Notes: generated from the letters alone by a model not told the origin. Positions 16,095-25,636 are shown, counted from the first letter of the stretch. The stretch is DNA of 64,000 bases from Sedimenticola hydrogenitrophicus (GCF_025175675.1 NZ_JANIOA010000023.1:1-64000), one strand, 5' to 3'. Made by a program: numbers and translations.

Positions 16095-18980
16095 TCAGCG
16101 ATCGTGGACTTGACGGCTGCGGCTATCGCTATCGAGCCAGGCACTGAATCCTGCGGCGGGGAGCGGCTTACTGAAGTAGAAGCCCTGGATCAGGTCACAG
16201 CCGTGGGCCTGCAGGAACTGTAACTGCTCCAGGGTTTCGACGCCCTCCGCCACCACCTGCAGGCGCAGGCTGTGGGCCATGGAGATGATGGAGAGGGTCA
16301 GTTCGGCATCATCCGGGTCGGTAGTCAGGTCGCGAATAAAGCTGCGGTCGATCTTCAGGATATCGAAGGGAAAGCGTCGCAAATAGCTGAGCGATGAGTA
16401 TCCGGTACCAAAATCGTCCAGCGCCAGGGTCACACCCAGACCCTTGAGCTCCCGTAACAGGGCCTCCTTCTCCTCCGGGTGCTCCATCAGCAGACCCTCG
16501 GTCAGCTCCAGCTCCAGCATCGCCGGCGGCAGGCCGCTCTGTTCAAGCGCCCGGCGCACCACCGGGACGATCCTGCCGTCGCGAAGCTGCAGCGGCGAGA
16601 CGTTCACCGCCATGCGAAACGGTAACTGACGTTCGCCGAACCAGGTGTACGCCTGGCGACAGGCGGTGAGCAGGATCCATTCGCCGATTTCGTGGATCAC
16701 CCCGAGATCCTCGGCCAGGGGGATGAACTTGTCCGGCGGCACCTGACCCAGCACCGGGTTGTGCCAGCGTAACAGCGCCTCGGCCCCCAGCAGCTCAGCG
16801 CCGTCGGCACTCACCTGGGGCTGATAATGGAGTGACAGCTCGCCGTTCTTCAGGGCATGGCGCAGACGCGATTCCATCTCCAGGCGTCGCAGGGCATTCT
16901 CGTTCATTGCCGGCGTGAAGAAGCGGTAAGTGTTACGACCGCTGTCCTTGGCGTTATACATGGCGGCATCGGCGTTGCGCATCAGGATCGGTGAATCCTG
17001 GCCATCCGTGGGATAGAGGCTTATTCCCAGACTCGCCGTGATATAGATATCCCGCCCCTCCAGCCTGATCGACTGCTCCAGGGTTCGAATGATCTTTTCA
17101 GCGATATTGCCGGCCTCATCCTGCCCCGTCACATCGGGGATAACCACCAGAAACTCATCACCGCCCAGTCTGGCAAGGGTATCGCCACCGCGCAGCACCT
17201 GGCCGAAGCGATGGGCGATCTTGACCAGCAGCGCATCCCCCACCGCATGACCGAGGGTGTCGTTGACCTTCTTGAAGTTGTCCAGATCGATAAAGATGAC
17301 TGCCACGCTGAGCTCATGGCGCCCGGCATAAGCGAGCGCCTGGGAGAGGCGGTCGAGCACCAGCAACCGATTGGGCAGTTCGGTCAGGCTGTCATAATTC
17401 GCCTGGCGCAACAGCTGCTCCTCATAGGATTTGCGCAGGGTGATGTCCTCCTTGACCGCGATCAGGTGGGTGACCTGGTCGTGGCCGTCCTTGACCGGCG
17501 CGATCACCGCCTCTTCCCAGTAGATCTCCCCGTTCTTGCGCCGGTTGCACAGCTGGCCGCGCCAGACGCTGCCGCCGAGTACCGTATCCCAGAGTTGTCG
17601 GTACCTTTCCAGGGGGGTGTTGCCGGACTTGAGCAGGCTGGGTTTTACACCCAGCGCCTCCTCGCGGCTGTAGCCGGAGACCTCCACGAAATGGGCATTG
17701 ACATACTCAATCCATCCGTCGGGATCGGTGATCATCACCGACACCGGACTCTGCTCGACGGCCAGGCTGAGCTTGCGCAGGCCCACCTCTCGGCTCTGCA
17801 GCGCCCGACTCATCTCATTGAACGAGCCCGCCAGCTCCCCGATCTCATCCCGGCTTCCCCGGGTATTCAATTCGATGTAATCGCCCCGCCCCAACGCCCG
17901 CACCCCGGAAGCGAGCCGTTCCAGGGGCTGGGAGATATTGCGGCTGAGCAGGAAAAAGCCCGCCGGCAGCACCAGCATGGCCATCACGATCAGCACCGCG
18001 ATGATCGAGGTTTTGAATACCTCGAAACTCTTCATCAGCTCATCCTTGCTGATGCCGAAGACGAAGACAACCGGCTGCGCCCCCTGCAGCGATAATTTGC
18101 CGACGCCGAGAAAATGTTTGTCGTCGTGCCGCCACAGGGGTTCCGAACGGGTAAAATCTGCATTATCCAGCTGCGGCAGATCGGTGGCGGCACCCGGGGT
18201 GACCCCATCCAGCCCACCGTAGCGAAGCCGTTCTCCGACCGAAAACATGAACTCGGCGGTGCTGTGCTGCCGGATATGTTCGACAAACGCGTCATCCAGA
18301 TACTCGATTATCCGCACCACCCCCAGCAACCGGTGGGTTCCATCCGGGAATGTCCGGGTGACCGGCATAAAGGCATCGATCACCAGCTGGTCATCGAGCA
18401 ATCGGAACAGCAGGGTACGTACCGTCGGCAGGTGCTCCGGCAGTGACTGGAGCTGGTTGAAACGGCTGTCCCGGAGCAGTTCCCCCTGTTCGATCCCCAG
18501 GTAAGTGAGCACCCCATCCCGGACGCTGGTATAGCCCCCGCTCTTACCCCCGGTCGGAGACGCACAGTTGCAGGCGATCAATTGCCGTTTACTGTCATAA
18601 ATGGAGATATGCTGCAGGTTGCTGGCCATCGCCTGTTGCGACAGCAAGCCGGCAAGACGCCGCTTCTCGCCATCGAACACCAGCGGCTGATAGTCACCAA
18701 CATTCTGATAGGTATCCACCAGGCTGGTGATGGAGACCACATCTGCTCTGGCGGCCAGCAGGGAGACCTGGTGTTCCAGTTTGACCTGGAGGCCGCTCAA
18801 TTCGCTGACGAGGGTATGAAAATCGATGGCGATCTTTGCCCGGGCACTCGCCTCATACTGCCGGGAGATCAACAGCGACAGGGTAATTCCCAGCAGCAAC
18901 AGGGAGAGCAGGATGGCGCCAAACCAGAACAGCAGCAGCTTCTGTCTGATCTTAAGATTGAGCAGGGAGACGACCCTCAT
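16095..18980 (-). CDS. Membrane PAS-GGDEF-EAL c-di-GMP signalling protein
   Basis: A 961-aa sensor. Order: helix 1 (about 13-37), a large periplasmic region (about 40-325), helix 2 (about 330-352), HAMP, PAS (about 415-530, VMITDPDGWIEYVNAHF), GGDEF (LARLGGDEFLVV near 600) and EAL (GAEALLRWHNP near 730, then LELELTEGLL, LDDFGTGYSSL, ILKIDRSFI and VVAEGVETLEQ). Both catalytic motifs are complete, so it could make and degrade c-di-GMP. Its ATG overlaps by one base the stop of a periplasmic binding protein gene, which suggests the binding protein, once loaded, is read by the large periplasmic region, as LuxP is by LuxQ. Target process unknown; motility/biofilm is the general expectation. Confidence 0.93.
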   Translation of the reverse strand: MRVVSLLNLKIRQKLLLFWFGAILLSLLLLGITLSLLISRQYEASARAKIAIDFHTLVSELSGLQVKLEHQVSLLAARADVVSITSLVDTYQNVGDYQPLVFDGEKRRLAGLLSQQAMASNLQHISIYDSKRQLIACNCASPTGGKSGGYTSVRDGVLTYLGIEQGELLRDSRFNQLQSLPEHLPTVRTLLFRLLDDQLVIDAFMPVTRTFPDGTHRLLGVVRIIEYLDDAFVEHIRQHSTAEFMFSVGERLRYGGLDGVTPGAATDLPQLDNADFTRSEPLWRHDDKHFLGVGKLSLQGAQPVVFVFGISKDELMKSFEVFKTSIIAVLIVMAMLVLPAGFFLLSRNISQPLERLASGVRALGRGDYIELNTRGSRDEIGELAGSFNEMSRALQSREVGLRKLSLAVEQSPVSVMITDPDGWIEYVNAHFVEVSGYSREEALGVKPSLLKSGNTPLERYRQLWDTVLGGSVWRGQLCNRRKNGEIYWEEAVIAPVKDGHDQVTHLIAVKEDITLRKSYEEQLLRQANYDSLTELPNRLLVLDRLSQALAYAGRHELSVAVIFIDLDNFKKVNDTLGHAVGDALLVKIAHRFGQVLRGGDTLARLGGDEFLVVIPDVTGQDEAGNIAEKIIRTLEQSIRLEGRDIYITASLGISLYPTDGQDSPILMRNADAAMYNAKDSGRNTYRFFTPAMNENALRRLEMESRLRHALKNGELSLHYQPQVSADGAELLGAEALLRWHNPVLGQVPPDKFIPLAEDLGVIHEIGEWILLTACRQAYTWFGERQLPFRMAVNVSPLQLRDGRIVPVVRRALEQSGLPPAMLELELTEGLLMEHPEEKEALLRELKGLGVTLALDDFGTGYSSLSYLRRFPFDILKIDRSFIRDLTTDPDDAELTLSIISMAHSLRLQVVAEGVETLEQLQFLQAHGCDLIQGFYFSKPLPAAGFSAWLDSDSRSRQVHDR

Positions 18981-19948
18981 CAGAAGATTGGCTCGATGGC
19001 GTCGACATTCTCATGCGTCACCATCAGCGAATCCACCGTGACCTCCTTGGGTACCGTCTCGCCGCGCAGAATACGTATGGCGTATTCCGCCCCTTCCCTG
19101 CCGAACGTGGGATAGGTGAAACTGGCGGCCTGCTCTCCGGCACGGATGGCCTCCCGCGCCTCGCCGATATAGTCAATGCCGGTAATGGGAATCGCGGCCG
19201 GATCCCGGCCCGCCTGCTTCAGCGCAATACGCGCGCCGGTGGCCATGCTGTCACTCTGGGCATAGATGGCATCGAATTCGATCCCCTCGGCCAGGGCCTC
19301 CTCTACTGCCTTGATCGCCAGGTGGCGCAGTGAGTCGGCGCGCTTGATCGCGGCGATCTCGATACCGGGATAGTTGGCCAGTTGCTCCCGGAACCCCTCA
19401 GTGCGGTCGATCCCCGGGGTCGAGGTGGGGATGTGCTGCAGCACCAGGATGCGCCCCTTGCCGTGCAGCCGTTCAGCGAAGAAATCGGCCGCCTGGCGGG
19501 CGATCCGACGGTTGCTGGCGCCGATAAAGAGGCTGTAATCGTCGCCTATGGTACGGCGGCTCAGCAGGATCACCGGGATACCGGCGTTGTAGACGCTGGA
19601 GATGACCGGCGCCATGGCCTCGGCATCGCGCGGGCTGGTGATCAGCAGATCCACTCCGCGCGCCCGCAGGTTCTCGATATCCACCACCTGCTGGGCGGTC
19701 TTGCCGCCGGCATCGGTATAGACGAAACGGATGAAGGGATAACGGGCGAACTCCCGTTCGATATCCCGCACCTGGGCGGCCCGCCAGTCGTTGGCCATGT
19801 GATCCTGGGCAAACCCCACCAGGAAAGTGCGGTCCCCCGGCCACTCCCCGGCGCGGACCATCGACGCCATCGAGAACAGTCCCAACAGGACAAACGCGGC
19901 GGCGATCAATCGCCCCGACAAAGAAACACCACGATTCATTATTTTCAT
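18980..19948 (-). CDS. Periplasmic sugar-binding-type protein paired with the c-di-GMP sensor
   Basis: A 322-aa exported protein of the ribose/galactose-binding (Peripla_BP_4, LacI-like) fold. The signal peptide ends near MVRA (about residue 33). The fold shows in VGFAQDHMANDWRAAQVRDI, then LLITSPRDAEAMAPVISSVY, IPVILLSRRTI, and ITGIDYIGEAREAIRAG. No ABC permease or ATPase is nearby; the only partner is the downstream GGDEF-EAL sensor, overlapping by one base (TGATG). A sensory rather than transport role is therefore likely. The ATG of MKIMNRG is chosen; MNRG three codons later is equally possible, as neither has a strong ribosome site. Ligand unknown: a sugar or autoinducer-like molecule. 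Confidence 0.85.
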   Translation of the reverse strand: MKIMNRGVSLSGRLIAAAFVLLGLFSMASMVRAGEWPGDRTFLVGFAQDHMANDWRAAQVRDIEREFARYPFIRFVYTDAGGKTAQQVVDIENLRARGVDLLITSPRDAEAMAPVISSVYNAGIPVILLSRRTIGDDYSLFIGASNRRIARQAADFFAERLHGKGRILVLQHIPTSTPGIDRTEGFREQLANYPGIEIAAIKRADSLRHLAIKAVEEALAEGIEFDAIYAQSDSMATGARIALKQAGRDPAAIPITGIDYIGEAREAIRAGEQAASFTYPTFGREGAEYAIRILRGETVPKEVTVDSLMVTHENVDAIEPIF

Positions 19949-20168
19949 GATTGCCGATACTACTTGAGGCCCCCCGCCTCTCCGCGCTATCAGTAATACA
20001 ACTATCGGTATAACCAATCTAAACTTTAGGGTTTTATGAACTGAATTTCAATCCCAATCTCGAAAGGGCGTTCCAGCGGTCCGCTCTCGGGCGGTCAGAG
20101 CGGTAGTTATTTCTTCGCAGATCTCAGAGGGGGCTCCCGGGGAACGGGGCTGACCTGAAATCGCACGC

Positions 20169-20239
20169 AGGTGTAGGAGTCAAGCCGCTCGGAATGGATC
20201 ATCCGATTCCCGGAAACACGCGGCTTGACTCCGACACCT
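20169..20239. repeat. Palindromic element C (GTCGGAGTC family)
   Basis: 20-bp inverted arms with one mismatch (AGGTGTAGGAGTCAAGCCGC and its partner at 20220-20239). It is the third family member after 935-999 and 1125-1198. It is the only structure I can see in the gene-free stretch 19949-20461, which must also contain the divergent promoters. Confidence 0.75.
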
Positions 20240-20461
20240 CTCTACCAGCTTCCATCAACGGGATGCACCTGGGTGTTATTACCTACCGGCACTCGGCAAT
20301 AACCGCCCCGCCACTCGGTAGTGTCCGGTGCCGGTCTGCGCACTATTGCGAGTAGCCGCCTCCTCTCCCGGTTGTCAGCATGAATAAGCGGCCCCAAGCC
20401 GTGTTTGAGTCCTGACAATAAACCGCCGATCAACGCATCGGCCGAGAGAGGATCCGTTACC

Positions 20462-21541
20462 ATGTTCAAATCCCGATTAACCCGAAAACTGCTGGCGGCC
20501 GCGGTCTGCGCCGTGGCGCTGATCAACCCCGCCTTTGCCGCCGAGAAGAGCTACCGGCTGAGGCTGGCCGAGACCTGGCCCTCCAATTTTCCGATCTTTG
20601 GCGATGCCACCAAAAACATGGCGGCGATGGCGGAGAAGATGTCCAACGGGCGCCTGAAGATCAGCATCGACTCCAAGAACAAGCACAAGGCACCCCTGGG
20701 GGTGTTCGACATGGTGCGCGCGGGCCAGTACGACATGGGCCACTCCGCCTCCTACTACTGGAAGGGCAAGGACCCCAACACCCTGTTCTTCACCACCATG
20801 CCGTTCGGCATGACCGCGCCGGAGCAGTACGGCTGGTTCTACTTTGGCGGCGGCATGGAGCTGATGAAGAAGGTGTATGACAAGCACGGCGTGCTCTCCT
20901 TCCCGGGCGGCAACACCGGCAACCAGATGGGCGGCTGGTTCCAGAAGGAGATCAACTCGGTGGAGGATCTGCAGGGCCTGAAGATGCGTATCCCCGGCTT
21001 CGCCGGCGAGGTGCTGGCCAAGCTGGGCGCCAAGCCGACCAACATCCCGGCGGGCGAACTCTACACCGCCCTGGAGCGCCGCACCATCGACGCCCTGGAG
21101 TGGGTCGGCCCCTCGCTGGACCTGCGCATGGGCTTCCACAAGATCGCCCCCTACTACTACACCGGCTGGCATGAACCCGCCACCGAACTGCAGTTCATGA
21201 TCAACCAGAAATCCTGGGACAAGCTGCCGGCCGATCTGCAGGAGATCCTGCGCGTGGCCATGCGCACCGCCGCCTATGACATGTACGTGCAGTCCTATCA
21301 CGCCAGCGGCGAGAACTGGGCGAAGATGAAGAGCGAATACCCCGAGATCAAGATCAAGACCTTCCCCAAACCGGTGATCGCGGCAATGGAAAAAGCCAAC
21401 AGCGAACTGCTGGCCGAGCAGGCCGCCGGGGACCCACTGGCCAAGGAGATCATCGACTCCCAGGCCAGCTACCTGAAGCAGGTGCGGGTGTGGAGTGACA
21501 TCTCCGACGTCGCCTACCTCAACAGTCAATCCACTCAGTAA
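20462..21541 (+). CDS. TRAP transporter substrate-binding protein, TakP-like
   Basis: The 359-aa periplasmic receptor of a TRAP carboxylate transporter. The signal peptide (LLAAAVCAVALINPAFA) ends near residue 26. The sequence resembles the 2-oxoacid receptor TakP of Rhodobacter in the segments ASYYWKGKDPNTLFF, GGNTGNQMGGWFQKEINSV, KMRIPGFAGEVLAKLG and TIDALEWVGP, the last containing residues that cap the carboxylate and metal. The likely ligands are 2-oxo acids such as pyruvate, by homology. MFKSRLT is used as the start; an ATG 19 codons earlier would bury the signal peptide. A strong intergenic hairpin follows, often seen where the receptor is needed in excess. Confidence 0.92.
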   Translation: MFKSRLTRKLLAAAVCAVALINPAFAAEKSYRLRLAETWPSNFPIFGDATKNMAAMAEKMSNGRLKISIDSKNKHKAPLGVFDMVRAGQYDMGHSASYYWKGKDPNTLFFTTMPFGMTAPEQYGWFYFGGGMELMKKVYDKHGVLSFPGGNTGNQMGGWFQKEINSVEDLQGLKMRIPGFAGEVLAKLGAKPTNIPAGELYTALERRTIDALEWVGPSLDLRMGFHKIAPYYYTGWHEPATELQFMINQKSWDKLPADLQEILRVAMRTAAYDMYVQSYHASGENWAKMKSEYPEIKIKTFPKPVIAAMEKANSELLAEQAAGDPLAKEIIDSQASYLKQVRVWSDISDVAYLNSQSTQ

Positions 21542-21552
21542 TGCCACAACCG

Positions 21553-21579
21553 CCGGACGGCCGCCAGGCGGCCGTCCGG
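21553..21579 (+). promoter_or_regulatory. Intra-operon hairpin between the TRAP genes
   Basis: Perfect 11-bp arms CCGGACGGCCG with a five-base loop stand between the binding-protein and small-permease genes. With no T-run it is better read as a transcript-stabilising stem that raises receptor mRNA relative to the permeases than as a full terminator. Confidence 0.7.
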
Positions 21580-21595
21580 TCTTCGGGGTCGATTT

Positions 21596-22132
21596 ATGTT
21601 TCTCATGCAACTGGAAAAGGCCATCAACGGCTTCTCGGATCTGTTGGGCAGGATCGCCGGGGCGTTGTTGATCGGGCTGCTGCTGAATGTTTTTTACGAC
21701 GTGGTGATGCGCTACCTGTTCAACGATGTCTCCATCGGCATGCAGGAGCTGGAGTGGCACCTCTACGCCAGTGTGTTCCTGCTCGGCGTCTCCTACGCCC
21801 TGCGCCACGACGGCCACGTGCGGGTCGACCTGATCTATGAACGTCAGTCGGTCAACGCCAGGGCGTGGATCGACCTGCTCGGCAGCCTGCTGTTCCTGCT
21901 GCCGTTCACCCTGCTGGTCTGTTACTACGGCGTGGATTTCGTGCGCGAGTCCTTCGCACTGGGGGAGCAGTCGGGCGATCCCGGCGGCCTGCCCTACCGC
22001 TGGCTGATCAAGTCGATGATCCCGTTCGGCTTCTTTGCCATGACCGTCAGCGGCGTCGGGATGATCCTGCACTCGGTCAACACGCTGCTGGGGCGGCACC
22101 CGCAAGCCCCCCATGAAGAGTCCTTTTTCTGA
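21596..22132 (+). CDS. TRAP transporter small permease (DctQ type)
   Basis: A 178-aa inner-membrane protein with four helices (about 18-38, 55-73, 92-112, 134-158). The family features are VFYDVVMRYLFNDVSIGMQELEWHLYA at the end of helix 1 and into helix 2, and GHVRVDLIYER after it. It joins the large permease in the sodium-driven transport unit. It lies 54 bases after the receptor gene and 18 before the large permease. Confidence 0.93.
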   Translation: MFLMQLEKAINGFSDLLGRIAGALLIGLLLNVFYDVVMRYLFNDVSIGMQELEWHLYASVFLLGVSYALRHDGHVRVDLIYERQSVNARAWIDLLGSLLFLLPFTLLVCYYGVDFVRESFALGEQSGDPGGLPYRWLIKSMIPFGFFAMTVSGVGMILHSVNTLLGRHPQAPHEESFF

Positions 22133-22150
22133 TCCGGCAGGTAGAGTGCA

Positions 22151-23440
22151 ATGATTGGTATCGTTATGTTTTTCGCGGCCCTGGCGCTGCTGCTGCTGGG
22201 CTTCCCGGTGGCCTTCACCTTCGGCGGCGTGGCGCTGCTGTTCGGCCTGTTCGCGGCCGGCCCGGACCTGTTCGCCTTCATGCCGTTCCGTATCTACAGC
22301 ATCATGGAGAACACGGTGCTGATGGCCATCCCGCTGTTCATCTTCATGGGCATCATCCTGCAGAAAACCCAGTTGGCGGCCCAGCTGCTGGAGTCGATGG
22401 GCAAGCTGTTCGGTGGCGTGCGCGGCGGGCTGGCCATCTCCACCATCCTGGTGGGCGCCCTGCTGGCCGCCTCCACCGGCGTGGTGGGTGCCTCGGTGGT
22501 GGCCATGGGCCTGATCTCCCTGCCGGTGATGCTCAAGTTCAACTACGACAAGCGCCTCGCCTGCGGCACCATCTGCGCGGCGGGCACCCTCGGCCAGATC
22601 ATCCCGCCCTCGATCATCCTGATCATCCTCGGTGACGTGATGGGCATCCCGGTGGGCGACCTGTTCAAGGCCGCCGTCGGCCCCGGCCTGGTGCTGATCG
22701 GCTCCTATGTCGTCTATATCCTGATCAAGGCATTCCTGCACCCGGAGGTGGCCCCGGCCATGCCAATGGATGAGGATCTGAACCACCGGCACGAACAGTA
22801 TCTGCGGGCGCTGAAGGCGGTGTTGCCGCCCCTGGTGCTGATCCTGGTGGTGCTGGGATCGATCTTCGCCGGTATCGCCACACCGACCGAATCCTCCGCC
22901 CTGGGCGGCTTCGGCGCCCTGCTGCTGGCCCTGTTCTACCGCCAGTTCAGCTGGAGCATGCTGTTCGAGTCGGCCCTGGAGACGGTCAAGGTGACCGCCA
23001 TGGTATTCGCCATCCTGCTCGGCGCCACGGCCTTTTCCATGACCTTCACCTACTCCGGCGGCGACCTCATCGTGGAGGAGATCCTCGGCGGCCTGCCGGG
23101 CGAGCAGATGGGATTCCTGATCCTCTCCATGCTGGTGATCCTGGTGCTGGGCTTCTTCATCGACTTCGTCGAGATCTCCTTCATCATCGTGCCGATGCTG
23201 GCGCCGGTGGCCGACAGCCTGGGGATCGCCCCGCTCTGGTTCGCCATCCTGATCGCGATGAATCTGCAGACCTCCTTCCTGACACCACCGTTCGGTTTCA
23301 GCCTGTTCTACCTCAAGGGGGTGGCGCCGCCGGCGGTACGCACGGTCGACATCTACCGCGGGGTGCTGCCGTTCATCCTGATGCAGATCGCTATCCTCGT
23401 CTCCATCCTGCTGTTCCCCGGGCTGTACGGGCTGAGCTGA
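22151..23440 (+). CDS. TRAP transporter large permease (DctM type)
   Basis: A 429-aa inner-membrane carrier of the DctM/ion-transporter superfamily with about twelve helices. Hallmarks are MAIPLFIFMGIILQKT, AASTGVVGASVVAMGLISLP, the CAAGTLGQIIPPSIILIILG hairpin, and LGFFIDFVEISFIIVPMLAP with NLQTSFLTPPFGFSLFYLKG near the end. With the small permease and TakP-like receptor it imports an organic acid using the sodium gradient. The gene is followed by a hairpin and then a two-component pair on the same strand. Confidence 0.95.
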   Translation: MIGIVMFFAALALLLLGFPVAFTFGGVALLFGLFAAGPDLFAFMPFRIYSIMENTVLMAIPLFIFMGIILQKTQLAAQLLESMGKLFGGVRGGLAISTILVGALLAASTGVVGASVVAMGLISLPVMLKFNYDKRLACGTICAAGTLGQIIPPSIILIILGDVMGIPVGDLFKAAVGPGLVLIGSYVVYILIKAFLHPEVAPAMPMDEDLNHRHEQYLRALKAVLPPLVLILVVLGSIFAGIATPTESSALGGFGALLLALFYRQFSWSMLFESALETVKVTAMVFAILLGATAFSMTFTYSGGDLIVEEILGGLPGEQMGFLILSMLVILVLGFFIDFVEISFIIVPMLAPVADSLGIAPLWFAILIAMNLQTSFLTPPFGFSLFYLKGVAPPAVRTVDIYRGVLPFILMQIAILVSILLFPGLYGLS

Positions 23441-23445
23441 TGCGC

Positions 23446-23475
23446 GGAAGCGGAATTGCTTGCGATTCCGCTTCC
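23446..23475 (+). terminator. Hairpin at the end of the TRAP genes
   Basis: Perfect 11-bp arms GGAAGCGGAAT / ATTCCGCTTCC with an eight-base loop start six bases after the stop codon. No T-run follows, so termination may be partial and allow read-through into the kinase gene. Confidence 0.55.
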
Positions 23476-23606
23476 GGCCTTGTTCCACTCCCGTGTGGTC
23501 TACCCCGGGGATTCAACTCCGTATTACTGCGTATTTTTCCCCCGCGGGCGTTACATGGGCGGCTTTTTTTGTCAGGATAGGGCCGTATCACACTGCGTAG
23601 TCTTTT

Positions 23607-24956
23607 ATGTCCCTGAAAACCAAAATATTGCTGCTGGCCATACTCCCCCTACTGCTGGTGGCCAGCCTGATCACCCTGATCAATGTGAATCAGGCCCACA
23701 CCCTGTCGGAGGAGGAGATCCACACCTTCGAGGAGAATCTGCTGGCGTCGAAAAAGCGCGAGCTGAAGAACTACGTCAGCCTGGCCCTCACCTCCATCGA
23801 CCATATCATCCGCGATCAGAACCTCGACGAGCAGACGGCCCGCGACGGGGTAAAACGGATTCTGAATGAACTGACCTACGGCGAGGATGGTTATTTCTTC
23901 GTCTATGACCGTAACGGGATCAATCTGGTACACCCGATCCTGAACGAGATCGTCGGACGCAATCTCTACGACCTGCGGGACAGCAACGGCGACTACGTAA
24001 TCCGCAACCTCCTGCGCATCGCCGCCGAGGGCGGCGGCTTCCACCGTTACCTGTGGAACAAGCCCTCATCCGGCCGGGAGGAGGAGAAGCTCAGCTACGC
24101 CGTCCAGGTCCCCGGCTGGAACTGGATGCTCGGCACCGGGCTCTATATCGACGATATCGCCAGCGAGGTGGAGAAGATCCGGGCCCAGGTCAATATCAAT
24201 ATTCGCAACACCTTTTTCACCATGCTGATGGTGATCGTCGGCACCGTCATCATCATCACCCTGATCGGCATCGCCATCAATCTGCACGAGAGCCGGCTGG
24301 CCGATATCCGGTTACGCGAACTGGTCCACCGCTCGGTTCGCTTCCAGGTGAATGAACGGCGGCGCTTTGCCCGGGAACTGCATGACGGCATCAATCAGTT
24401 GATGGTGTCGGTGAAATTCCGCATCGAATCGGCCATCAGCAAGCTCCAGAAGGGTCACGCCACGGCCCTGGAGGACCTGAAGAGCGGTGCCGGCGTGCTC
24501 AATGACGCCATCCAGGAAGTACGGCGCATCTCCCATGACCTGCGCCCCCGGTTGCTGGACGATATGGGCCTGGGGGTGGCGCTGGAGAGCCTGACCGGCC
24601 ATTTCAGCGAGCGCACCGGCATCATGACCGATCTCGCGCTGGAACTGGCGGATGAGCGATTGCCGGAGGATATCGAAATCACCCTCTACCGGGTGGTGCA
24701 GGAGGCGCTGACCAATATCGAGCGCCACGCCGGCCTGTGCAAGGTGCAACTGAGGCTGCAACAGCGCGGCGGCAATGTCACCCTGGACATTCGCGACGAC
24801 GGCTGTGGTTTCGACCCCCAGACGAATCACTTTGACGAAGGCATCGGCCTGCGTAATATGCGTGAACGTATCGAACTGCTGGGTGGCGAGTTCAGCCTCA
24901 TGAGCCGGACCGGCGAAGGCACCCGCCTCAAGGCCCGGCTGCCCGATGAACCCTGA
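23607..24956 (+). CDS. Cache-domain sensor histidine kinase, NarX/DegS type
   Basis: A 449-aa membrane kinase. Helix 1 (about 7-26) and helix 2 (about 202-224) enclose a periplasmic single-Cache domain with the typical GEDGYFFVYDRNGINLVHP and WNWMLGTGLYIDDI segments, a fold that commonly binds small carboxylates. The cytoplasmic part is HisKA_3 with the phosphorylated His259 in RRRFARELHDGINQL, then HATPase boxes EALTNIERHA, DDGCGF and GIGLRNMRER. Position right after the TRAP genes and next to a NarL-type regulator suggests it senses the same organic acid and controls its uptake; this is inferred from context. Confidence 0.92.
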   Translation: MSLKTKILLLAILPLLLVASLITLINVNQAHTLSEEEIHTFEENLLASKKRELKNYVSLALTSIDHIIRDQNLDEQTARDGVKRILNELTYGEDGYFFVYDRNGINLVHPILNEIVGRNLYDLRDSNGDYVIRNLLRIAAEGGGFHRYLWNKPSSGREEEKLSYAVQVPGWNWMLGTGLYIDDIASEVEKIRAQVNINIRNTFFTMLMVIVGTVIIITLIGIAINLHESRLADIRLRELVHRSVRFQVNERRRFARELHDGINQLMVSVKFRIESAISKLQKGHATALEDLKSGAGVLNDAIQEVRRISHDLRPRLLDDMGLGVALESLTGHFSERTGIMTDLALELADERLPEDIEITLYRVVQEALTNIERHAGLCKVQLRLQQRGGNVTLDIRDDGCGFDPQTNHFDEGIGLRNMRERIELLGGEFSLMSRTGEGTRLKARLPDEP

Positions 24957-24976
24957 TCCGTGATGGTACCTGGCCA

Positions 24977-25624
24977 ATGAACGAGCACACACCGATACGC
25001 GTATTGCTGGTGGACGACCACCCCCTGGTGCGGGACGGCATCAGCTCGCGCCTGCAGGAAGAGCCGCACATCGAGGTGGTGGGCCAGGCCGGCAACGGCC
25101 GGGAGGCGATAGCACGGGCCCACGAACTGTGCCCCGACGTGGTGCTGATGGACATCACCATGCCGGTAATGGACGGGCTGGAAGCCACCCGCCGCTTCAA
25201 GGCGGAACTGCCGGAGGTCCGGGTCCTGATCCTGAGCATGCACGACGATCAGGAGTACATCGTCAAGCTGATGCACGATGGGGCCAACGGCTATGTGCTC
25301 AAGGATGTCTCATCCGACGAATTGATCAAGGCGATCGAGGCGGTCCACCAGGGCAGCACCTACTTCAGTGCTGGCGCCTCCCAGAGCCTGTTCAACAATT
25401 TCCATGGCAGACCGGGCGGGCACGAGCCGGTATTGACCCGCCGCGAGGAGACCGTGCTCAGGCTGATCGCCGAAGGTCAGTGCAACAAGGATATTGCCCG
25501 CAGCCTGAATATCTCGGTGAGGACCGTCGAGACCCACCGCCAGAACATCAAGGGCAAGCTGGATATCCACACCGCCGCCGGACTGGCCCGCTACGCCATC
25601 GAGCACAAGCTGGTGGCGCTGTAG
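24977..25624 (+). CDS. NarL/LuxR-family response regulator
   Basis: A 215-aa DNA-binding regulator. The receiver has the acidic pair in LLVDDHPLVRD, phosphorylation site Asp59 in VVLMDITMP and the conserved lysine in GYVLKDVS. The LuxR-type helix-turn-helix is at the C-terminus (LTRREETVLRLIAEGQCNKDIA, SVRTVETHRQNIKGKL). It starts 20 bases after the kinase stop and is its evident partner. The TRAP promoter is the obvious target, but I could not pick out a binding site. Confidence 0.93.
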   Translation: MNEHTPIRVLLVDDHPLVRDGISSRLQEEPHIEVVGQAGNGREAIARAHELCPDVVLMDITMPVMDGLEATRRFKAELPEVRVLILSMHDDQEYIVKLMHDGANGYVLKDVSSDELIKAIEAVHQGSTYFSAGASQSLFNNFHGRPGGHEPVLTRREETVLRLIAEGQCNKDIARSLNISVRTVETHRQNIKGKLDIHTAAGLARYAIEHKLVAL

Positions 25625-25636
25625 TATTACTTCAAT

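Noticed and set aside
20477-23488. 1003-codon open frame antisense to the TRAP genes
   Set aside because: The translation is Gln/His/Gly/Asp-rich repetitive sequence typical of antisense GC-rich frames, and all three TRAP genes are well supported.
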